Assembly (NCBI GenBank): GCA_027340195.1
Contig: DAHWNE010000049.1
Span: forward strand, 1-6,798
Origin: Acetobacteraceae bacterium
GTDB taxonomy: Bacteria; Pseudomonadota; Alphaproteobacteria; Acetobacterales; Acetobacteraceae
Length of the DNA stretch: 6,798 nucleotides
Direction of reading: 5' to 3'
Positions 1 through 4,441 of this stretch are shown here, piece by piece. Under the pieces are notes generated by a model. The model was not told the origin of the DNA. It did no database searches and saw only the letters and a list, made by a program, of their open reading frames with translations. Numbering within the stretch: position 1 is the stretch's first letter; the number at the start of each line of letters is the position of its first letter. The translations under genes and the position numbers were made by a program.

Positions 1-974
1 GCCGCCGGCGCCGGGCAGGTCACGCTGTACTGGGCGTCATTGTAGTCCTTGTCATCGACCGACCCGCCCATGTCGTTCCAGAAATAATAGATCGTCTGCC
101 CCGGCAGTTGCTGACAGTTCAGGGTCGCATTGGCGGGGGTCGCGGACGAACAGCTCCCGGGGGTTTCGGTCGGGTTCGGATCCGCGCTGGTCGCCACCAC
201 CACTTCCAGCGAGCAATTCGCGGGCTCGGACGGATAAGCGCTCTTGCTCGGCGGCGACAGCTGCGAATAGATCCAGTTGGTATGACCCTGCTGGCTGCCG
301 TACTGGTTCGGCCCGTAGCCCTGAATGCCGCCGGTCACGTTCTTGAGCGCGAAGCCGATGCTCTGCCCGGCGGTGACGGTGATGCTGGGCAGGGAGGTCG
401 GCTGCGGGCCGTCATTGGTGAACAGCTCGTGCAGATCCGTGCTGGCCGGCAAGCTGCCATTGGACGGCACCACGTACCAGTAGATGGTGTTCGCATCCCA
501 CGCGCTGGACTTCCAGTTGCCCAGCGAGGCGGAGATGGAGACCTCGGGGTTGAGCGCGCCGGCCGACACCGAGGTCGAGACGGACGGGGTGACCAGCGAC
601 ATCACCGTGGTCGGCACCGCCGCCGATGCGGTGACCGAGACCGTATAGCCGGTGGTGGCGCCGGCGGAATTGGTCTGGATTGCGGGAGTGGCCGTGAAGG
701 TGACCCCGTCATTGGCGGGAAGCTCGGCCTCGGCCTGGGTCATGTAGTTGGTTGCGGCCGTGACCGCGGCGCTGGACTTGCCGGAGGAGGAATAGACCGC
801 CGCCCCCGCCAGCGCCGCCGAATCCGCCGCGTTCTGCAGCGCGATCCGGAATGCGGTGACGCGGGACAGATCGATGGCGATGCCGACCGACAGCAGCATC
901 GGCACCATGCCGAGCGCGGTCAGCAGGGCCACGCCGGCGCGGCGATCGGTCCGAAGCGGATAGGCGGCGAGCAC
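1..974 (-). CDS. TadG-like pilus assembly protein with DUF4114-like C-terminal part (3' end outside window)
   Basis: Partial gene of 324 visible codons, still open at the left edge. It starts at GTG 974-972, set by a strong GGAGGT ribosome site four bases upstream. Residues 11-62 are a typical Tad/TadG N-terminal domain (PF13400 type): a basic stretch TDRRAG, one membrane segment at about 14-34, then IDLSRV and LQNAADSAALAGAAV. The prepilin-type Glu at +5 is absent, as expected for TadG, so the protein is probably anchored and not processed. The rest is Ser/Thr-rich and extracytoplasmic. From about residue 145 it is beta-rich, with four Cys (254, 275, 287, 320) that could form disulphides, and it ends in FWNDMGGSVDDKDYND (298-313). 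That resembles the acidic WEDL-GGG-DrDfND signature of DUF4114 domains. No von Willebrand A domain is seen. It is third in the tad cluster, 30 bases after the preceding gene. The Tad N-terminus is sure; the C-terminal assignment is inference. Confidence 0.85.
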   Translation of the reverse strand, partial: MLAAYPLRTDRRAGVALLTALGMVPMLLSVGIAIDLSRVTAFRIALQNAADSAALAGAAVYSSSGKSSAAVTAATNYMTQAEAELPANDGVTFTATPAIQTNSAGATTGYTVSVTASAAVPTTVMSLVTPSVSTSVSAGALNPEVSISASLGNWKSSAWDANTIYWYVVPSNGSLPASTDLHELFTNDGPQPTSLPSITVTAGQSIGFALKNVTGGIQGYGPNQYGSQQGHTNWIYSQLSPPSKSAYPSEPANCSLEVVVATSADPNPTETPGSCSSATPANATLNCQQLPGQTIYYFWNDMGGSVDDKDYNDAQYSVTCPAPA

Positions 975-978
975 GATA

Positions 979-984
979 ACCTCC
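979..984 (-). promoter_or_regulatory. Ribosome binding site deciding the GTG start of the TadG-like gene
   Basis: On the minus strand this reads GGAGGT, a near-perfect anti-Shine-Dalgarno match, followed by TATC and GTG. It supports a GTG start at 974. No ATG in a suitable place would keep the basic leader and the membrane segment. Confidence 0.8.
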
Positions 985-1004
985 GAGCGGTGGATCGGTG
1001 GCGA

Positions 1005-1529
1005 TCAGTTGTAGGTCACGGTGGTATTGGCGCGCGGGCGCGCATAGGCGATGGCGGTCAGGTCGAAGGTGGCCGGCAGCACCAGCGCCAACGGGTTGTG
1101 GAAGGTGTAGCTGGCCCGCACCACGATGGTGCTGTCCCCGATCGTCGGCACGGTGGCCGCCGCCAGGCTGGCGACGCCGGCGATGGCGCTGCCGTTGCCG
1201 CAGCTGGTATCGGTCCAATCGGTTGCCGGCGTGCCGTTGCTGTTGGTCACGCTGGCAACGCTGAGTTGCAGGGAGGTGGTGGTGAAGGGCGTCATCTCGT
1301 CGGCGGCGCCGGTGCAGAAATCGGCGATGGTGGACGGGGTGACGGCGGATTGCGCGGCGATCAGCTGCGCCATCGACTGCGCCGCCTGCGCCAGATCGGT
1401 GCGCGCGCGGATGGCGAGGCAGAGGCCGATCGCCCCGGTGGACAGCGCGATCAGCACCGGCGCGAGCAGGGCGAATTCCAGCGCCGCGATACCACGGCGC
1501 GCGCGGCGAAGGCGATGCAGCGTGGACAT
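1005..1529 (-). CDS. TadE/TadF-type minor pseudopilin
   Basis: A 174-residue protein of the TadE-like family (PF07811 type), minor pseudopilins of Flp/Tad pili held in the inner membrane. After a basic leader (MSTLHRLRRARRG) comes the processing motif G13-IAALEF, with Glu at +5 and Phe at +6 after the presumed cut. This is the pattern known for prepilin peptidase TadV substrates. A single hydrophobic segment follows (about 20-42), then a Ser/Thr/Ala-rich periplasmic part with Cys72 and Cys110, a plausible disulphide. The start at 1529 is preferred over the longer open frame to 1775. It shares one base with the stop of the upstream gene (TGATG) and has GAGGT six bases before the ATG; the longer frame has no leader-like start and is antisense-shadow-like. 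Translational coupling to the previous gene is likely. Which of TadE or TadF it represents cannot be told from this sequence. Confidence 0.85.
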   Translation of the reverse strand: MSTLHRLRRARRGIAALEFALLAPVLIALSTGAIGLCLAIRARTDLAQAAQSMAQLIAAQSAVTPSTIADFCTGAADEMTPFTTTSLQLSVASVTNSNGTPATDWTDTSCGNGSAIAGVASLAAATVPTIGDSTIVVRASYTFHNPLALVLPATFDLTAIAYARPRANTTVTYN

Positions 1530-2047
1530 CAATAGACCTCGTTCTGAAAGGCGAGGGTGGAGACCAGCAGCGGCCCGAACGCGGCCTGCAACAGGCTGCC
1601 CACCAGCGGGATCGACAGATTCGGCTGATAGCCGACCTGCACCACCACATCCGCCCCCGGCCCGCCGGGGGAAAAGCCGGTGGTCTGCATCGCCCCGCCC
1701 GAGGTGGTGGCAACCGCGGTGGACAGCGCGGCGAAGCTGCTCGCGGACTGGACGTTCACCTGCACCGCGCCGCATCCGACCAGGGCCGACAGATCGTCGC
1801 AGACCGCGGTGGTGAACAGGCTCTGCCCGTTGCTGGCCTGCTGCACCTGGCCGGTGCGGATCAGCCGCGCCGCGTTCGCGGTGGCTGCATCCAGCGCCGC
1901 CTGGCCGAAGAGCATCAGGCCGGATTCCATCACCAGCAGCATCAGCAGCAGCAGGGTCGGCGCGACCAGGGCGAATTCCAGCGCCGTCACCGCGCGCCGC
2001 GCGCCGCGGAATCGAGACAGATCAGCCCGTTTCAAAAACGCGACCAT
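1529..2047 (-). CDS. TadE-like pseudopilin, first gene of the tad cluster
   Basis: A 172-residue TadE-family protein. A basic leader (KRADLSRFRGARR) precedes A19-VTALEF, then a long Leu/Met-rich membrane segment at about 24-47, and an extracytoplasmic domain with Cys83 and Cys92. The C-terminal LAFQNEVY is like the end of many TadE proteins. The residue before the presumed cut is Ala, where TadV substrates usually have Gly, so processing may be weaker, absent or shifted. It shares the RR-x3-ALEFAL-x-AP block with the next gene, suggesting an old tandem duplication. ATG 2047-2045 has no recognisable Shine-Dalgarno but lies six bases after a -10-like hexamer, so the mRNA may be leaderless. Its TGA overlaps the next ATG by one base. 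The role in the pilus machine is inferred from the family; TadE against TadF is unresolved. Confidence 0.87.
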   Translation of the reverse strand: MVAFLKRADLSRFRGARRAVTALEFALVAPTLLLLMLLVMESGLMLFGQAALDAATANAARLIRTGQVQQASNGQSLFTTAVCDDLSALVGCGAVQVNVQSASSFAALSTAVATTSGGAMQTTGFSPGGPGADVVVQVGYQPNLSIPLVGSLLQAAFGPLLVSTLAFQNEVY

Positions 2048-2053
2048 GACCCG

Positions 2054-2082
2054 ATAATGTCACGGCTCGATTGAATTGTCAA
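2054..2082 (-). promoter_or_regulatory. Sigma70-type promoter of the tad cluster, apparently leaderless
   Basis: Reading on the minus strand: a perfect -35 TTGACA (2082-2077), exactly 17 bases of spacer, then CATTAT (2059-2054) as -10 with four of six matches to TATAAT. The expected start of transcription, six or seven bases after the -10, falls at 2048-2047, on the A of the tadE-like ATG. The segment is AT-rich in a GC-rich genome, as expected of a promoter. Start-site position is inference. Confidence 0.65.
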
Positions 2083-2088
2083 TGGAAA

Positions 2089-2103
2089 TCAATGTATTAT
2101 TAA
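2089..2103. promoter_or_regulatory. CtrA-like box upstream of the tad promoter
   Basis: The plus strand reads TCAA-N7-TTAAC, one mismatch from the alphaproteobacterial CtrA consensus TTAA-N7-TTAAC. It sits just upstream of the -35 element of the tad promoter, a position where an activator could act. CtrA controls pilus genes in several alphaproteobacteria. The region is AT-rich, so a chance match is quite possible. Confidence 0.3.
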
Positions 2104-2129
2104 CCGGTCCGCGGGTTGCAGACCGGTTA
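2101..2129. repeat. Perfect 9-bp inverted repeat upstream of the tad promoter
   Basis: TAACCGGTC (2101-2109) and GACCGGTTA (2121-2129) are exact reverse complements with 11 bases between. Each arm holds ACCGGT, itself a palindrome, and the two copies lie 19 bases apart. Two readings are possible: an operator for a dimeric regulator upstream of the promoter, or a transcript hairpin after the COQ9-like gene. On the minus strand it is followed by TTAATAATAC and not a T run, so as an intrinsic terminator it would be poor. Confidence 0.55.
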
Positions 2130-2136
2130 CGATCGG

Positions 2137-2151
2137 AGGGGTGAATCCCCT
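2137..2151. repeat. Small hairpin after the COQ9-like gene
   Basis: AGGGG (2137-2141) and CCCCT (2147-2151) flank a five-base loop. It lies just downstream of the stop of the COQ9-like gene and next to the larger inverted repeat. No T run follows, so it is at most a transcript-end stabiliser. Confidence 0.25.
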
Positions 2152-2161
2152 GGTTCGGGAT

Positions 2162-2779
2162 TCAGTCTCGGGTTGCGTGACGTTCGGGCGCTTCCCGTGC
2201 CGGTGTCTCGGCCGGCCCGGCCCCCGCCAGCCAGCCCGCCGCCCGTTCGGCCCGCGCCAGCGCCGTGTCCAGCGCCGCCATGGTGGCCGAAAGATCGTCG
2301 GACTCGTCGCTGCGCCAGGCGCGCAGGGTCCACAGCCAGACCGCCACCAGCCCCTTCACCCGCAACATCCCGCGCGGGCCGGTGGCCGGCACGCCGGCGG
2401 CCTCCAGCATCCAGCCCATGCTGCGCCGCGTCGCGGCGGCCAGGAACAGCGCCAGCGGCGGGTCGAAGGGCAGGGCCCGCAGCAGCGCCAGCACGCCTCC
2501 CCGATGCGCGCCCAGGATGTCCAGCCGGCGCATCAGCAAATGGAACAGCCGGTCGCGCACCGAACCCTCGGCCGGCACGTCGGCCAGCGCCGCCGCGTCG
2601 GCCGCCCGCCCCAACCGGACCAGCAGCGCCACCCGCCCGGGAAAGCGCCGTCTCGCCCGATCCAGCGGCAATCCCGCCCGGCGTGCCGCGGCGGCGATGG
2701 AAAGCCGGTGCCAGCCCTCCTCGCCCGCCAGGGCGAAAGCGGCGGTCATCAGCGCATGGTCGAAGCTGTCATTGTCCAT
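2162..2779 (-). CDS. COQ9-like / TetR-fold protein
   Basis: A 205-residue, mostly helical protein. Residues 6-60 look like a TetR-type helix-turn-helix: an N-terminal helix, EGWHRLSIAAAARRAGL, then the ARRRFPGR turn. The rest fits COQ9 better than ordinary TetR proteins: VRDRLFHLLMRRLDIL (74-89), RALPFDPPLALFL, a GWMLEAAGV segment (about 122-130), and WTLRAWRSDESDDLSATMAALD (150-171). COQ9 has the same order of an aaG turn, a hydrophobic helix, then W-x-DeSeD-x3-T-x3-LD near the end. COQ9 is a lipid-binding, TetR-fold ubiquinone biosynthesis factor that no longer binds DNA. An ordinary TetR regulator stays possible because the HTH region looks intact. The start at ATG 2779 lies 25 bases after proC and has no clear Shine-Dalgarno, so its translation may depend on the upstream gene. 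It is third in the ybjN-proC operon. The tail from about 186 is Ala/Pro/Glu-rich and looks disordered. Confidence 0.75.
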   Translation of the reverse strand: MDNDSFDHALMTAAFALAGEEGWHRLSIAAAARRAGLPLDRARRRFPGRVALLVRLGRAADAAALADVPAEGSVRDRLFHLLMRRLDILGAHRGGVLALLRALPFDPPLALFLAAATRRSMGWMLEAAGVPATGPRGMLRVKGLVAVWLWTLRAWRSDESDDLSATMAALDTALARAERAAGWLAGAGPAETPAREAPERHATRD

Positions 2780-2804
2780 GGACGATCAGATAGGCACGCC
2801 GGCC

Positions 2805-3611
2805 TCAGCCCGCCAGTTCCCGCGAGCGGGCGGTGGCGGCTTCGATCGCGCGCGCCATGGCCTCGGGCCAGGCGTTCGGCGCCATCAGCACCTTGAGCGC
2901 CGCCTCGGTGGTGCCGGCCGGCGAGGTCACCGCGACCCGCAGCGCCGCCGCATCCTCGGCGCTGGCGGCCAGCAGCGCGCCCGACCCGGCCACCGTCCGC
3001 CGTGCCAGGCGCCGCGCGAGATCGGGCGGGATCCCCTGCGCCGCCGCCTCGCGCTCCAAGAGCTCGGCCAGCAGGAAGACATAGGCGGGGCCGGAGCCGG
3101 AGACCGCGGTTACGGGGTCCAGCAGCGCCTCGTCCGACACGAAGGCGACCTCGCCGATCGCCCCCAGCAGGCGTTCGGCCAGCGCGCGCTGCGCCGCGGT
3201 CACGCCGGGGCCGGGGTAGGCCACGGTGATGCCCTGGCGGATGGCGGCGGGGGTGTTGGGCATGGCGCGGATCACCGCCGCCGTTTCCCCCAGCAGGGCG
3301 CGGATGCCGCCCAGGGTGCGCCCGGCCATGATCGAAAGAAACCCGGCCTGCCCGGCGAAGCGCGCATAGGCCGGCAGGGTGGCGGCGGCGGATTGCGGCT
3401 TGACCGCGAACACCACCGCCTCGGGCGCGAAACCGGACGGGATGGCGGTCGGGTCCGCCACCACCGTCAGGTCCGGCCCGGCCAGGGCGGCCGCGGCGGG
3501 GGCAGGGTCCACCGCCACCGAGGGCGCCAGCCCCAGTTCCCGCCAGCCGGCCAGCATCGCCGCGCCCATCCGTCCGGCGCCGACCAGCAGCAGCGGCGGG
3601 AGGGCGGTCAT
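2805..3611 (-). CDS. proC: Pyrroline-5-carboxylate reductase
   Basis: A 268-residue ProC, the usual length, catalysing the last step of proline synthesis: NAD(P)H reduction of 1-pyrroline-5-carboxylate, in the cytoplasm. An N-terminal Rossmann fold shows LLLVGAGRMGAAML (7-20), FAVKPQ (68-73) and SIMAG (93-97). RAMPNTPAAI (115-124) is the family's nucleotide/substrate loop. The C-terminal helical dimer domain has DPVTAVSGSGPAYVFLLAE (165-183) and TSPAGTTEAAL (229-239), matching the P5CR signature around the GGTT loop, here AGTT. ATG 3611 is chosen because it overlaps the ybjN stop as ATGA and begins right before the Rossmann strand; the open frame reaches 3674 but adds 21 basic, unconserved residues. 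The 4-base overlap implies translational coupling with ybjN. No defect is visible. Confidence 0.97.
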   Translation of the reverse strand: MTALPPLLLVGAGRMGAAMLAGWRELGLAPSVAVDPAPAAAALAGPDLTVVADPTAIPSGFAPEAVVFAVKPQSAAATLPAYARFAGQAGFLSIMAGRTLGGIRALLGETAAVIRAMPNTPAAIRQGITVAYPGPGVTAAQRALAERLLGAIGEVAFVSDEALLDPVTAVSGSGPAYVFLLAELLEREAAAQGIPPDLARRLARRTVAGSGALLAASAEDAAALRVAVTSPAGTTEAALKVLMAPNAWPEAMARAIEAATARSRELAG

Positions 3612-4111
3612 GCCTCGCCCACGCAGTCCAGCATGGCGGCATCCAGCGCCTCGGCGGCGGATTTGCCGCCCCACAGTACGAACTGGAAGGCGGGAAAGAA
3701 CCGCTCACATTCGGTGAGCGCGATATCGACCATGTCCTCGAGGCTCTCGGCCGAGGCCCCGGGCGCCCCGCGCAGCAGCACCGAGTGGCGGAACACCGGC
3801 ATCCCGTCATCCGGGTCCATGCCGAAATGGCCGATCCACAGCCGCTCGTTGGCCAGCGCCAGCAATTCGTACAGCGAGGCCCGGCGCCGCGCCGGCACTT
3901 TCAGGTCGAACGCGCAGGTGAAATGCATGGCGCTGATTTCGTGCGACCAGTTGAAGAACAACCCGTAGTCGCACCAGCGTCCCGGGGCTTCGGCGGCCAT
4001 TTCGGCGTCGTTGCGGCGGTCGCAGGCCCAGTCGTTGGAGAGCAGGATCTGTTCGAGGGTGTCGAGGGGGTTGGTGGCGCTCTCGGGCGCGGCGGTGGCG
4101 GCGATGCTCAT
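3608..4111 (-). CDS. YbjN-domain protein
   Basis: A 167-residue protein of the YbjN family (PF10722 type), small soluble proteins with a fold like type III secretion chaperones and no proven biochemical role. Features seen: an N-terminal helix NPLDTLEQILLSNDW (14-28), a strand-rich centre including WCDYGLFFNW and MHFTCAFDLKVP, LANERLWIGHFGMD (86-99) and PVFRHSVLLRG, then a helical end with ECERFFPAFQFVLWGG (134-149). This order is typical of YbjN proteins found next to proC in Rhodospirillales-type genomes; that gene order is from general knowledge. The start at 4111 is supported by GGGAGA six bases upstream; an open frame to 4183 exists but lacks such a site. First gene of the operon, followed by proC with a 4-base overlap. 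Role unknown; stress or envelope functions are suggested for distant relatives. Confidence 0.9.
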   Translation of the reverse strand: MSIAATAAPESATNPLDTLEQILLSNDWACDRRNDAEMAAEAPGRWCDYGLFFNWSHEISAMHFTCAFDLKVPARRRASLYELLALANERLWIGHFGMDPDDGMPVFRHSVLLRGAPGASAESLEDMVDIALTECERFFPAFQFVLWGGKSAAEALDAAMLDCVGEA

Positions 4112-4117
4112 GCGTCG

Positions 4118-4123
4118 TCTCCC
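4118..4123 (-). promoter_or_regulatory. Ribosome binding site of the ybjN-like gene
   Basis: The minus strand reads GGGAGA six bases before the ATG at 4111. It decides this start over the longer open frame that reaches 4183. Confidence 0.6.
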
Positions 4124-4218
4124 GTCTGGAGGAAGGCCGGGGGCGGAGGGCTTACGGCGTGCCAAGCCATGGGCAGGTGCCACCTTATCGGCCCGAATCG
4201 CGCCGGGGCAAGGGGTTA

Positions 4219-4241
4219 GGCACGAATTTTAAGATCGTGCC
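4219..4241. repeat. Inverted repeat in the divergent intergenic region
   Basis: GGCACGA (4219-4225) and TCGTGCC (4235-4241) are exact reverse complements around a nine-base AT-rich centre (ATTTTAAGA), in otherwise CG-rich sequence. It could be an operator serving one or both divergent genes. A hairpin in an upstream transcript is the alternative. Confidence 0.4.
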
Positions 4242-4441
4242 GCGCCTTCGCCTCGGCGGCCTGCCGGAGCGCCGCCGCCGCTCCGACAGCGGAAGCCGTC
4301 GTTCCGCCACCCGGGTCAGCCGCACCGGCCGCCACCGCAGCCAGCCGCCGGCACCGGCATCGACCCCGCCCCATCCGCGCGACCGTCCACCTTCGCCCGC
4401 CCCGCCTTGACCCCATCGCCGCCGCGTCGCACCTCCGCCCG

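Larger units (their letters stand above)
4112..4441. other. Divergent intergenic region between the ybjN operon and the glycosyltransferase gene
   Basis: About 330 bases between two genes that point away from each other. The part near ybjN holds its ribosome site, a weak promoter candidate (TTGCCC 4211-4206, 16-base spacer, GATAAG 4189-4184 on the minus strand), a small AGGTG-C-CACCT palindrome (4175-4185) and an inverted repeat (4219-4241). The rest, 4242-4441, is CG-rich low-complexity sequence. The open frames crossing it translate to Pro/Arg-rich, unconserved-looking peptides, so I see no gene there. No good promoter or Shine-Dalgarno is visible for the glycosyltransferase; a TTGACC at 4407-4412 has no partner -10. 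Confidence 0.5.

Noticed and set aside
108..1535. 475-codon plus-strand open frame
   Set aside because: It is antisense to three Tad genes with clear domains, and its translation is Gly/Arg/His-rich low complexity, as expected from the reverse of GC-rich codons.
2749..3810. 353-codon minus-strand open frame across proC
   Set aside because: Alternative frame of proC and its neighbours, Gly/Arg-rich; the ProC frame carries all family motifs.
2265..3968. 567-codon plus-strand open frame
   Set aside because: It spans three real minus-strand genes (COQ9-like, proC, ybjN) and reads as low-complexity Arg/Gly/Ala sequence; it is an antisense shadow.
4159..4410. Possible small gene in the intergenic region
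   Set aside because: No ribosome site, and a Pro/Arg/Ser-rich product typical of noncoding CG-rich sequence.
4407..4412. TTGACC as -35 of the glycosyltransferase promoter
   Set aside because: No -10-like hexamer lies 16-18 bases further; the following sequence is all C/G.
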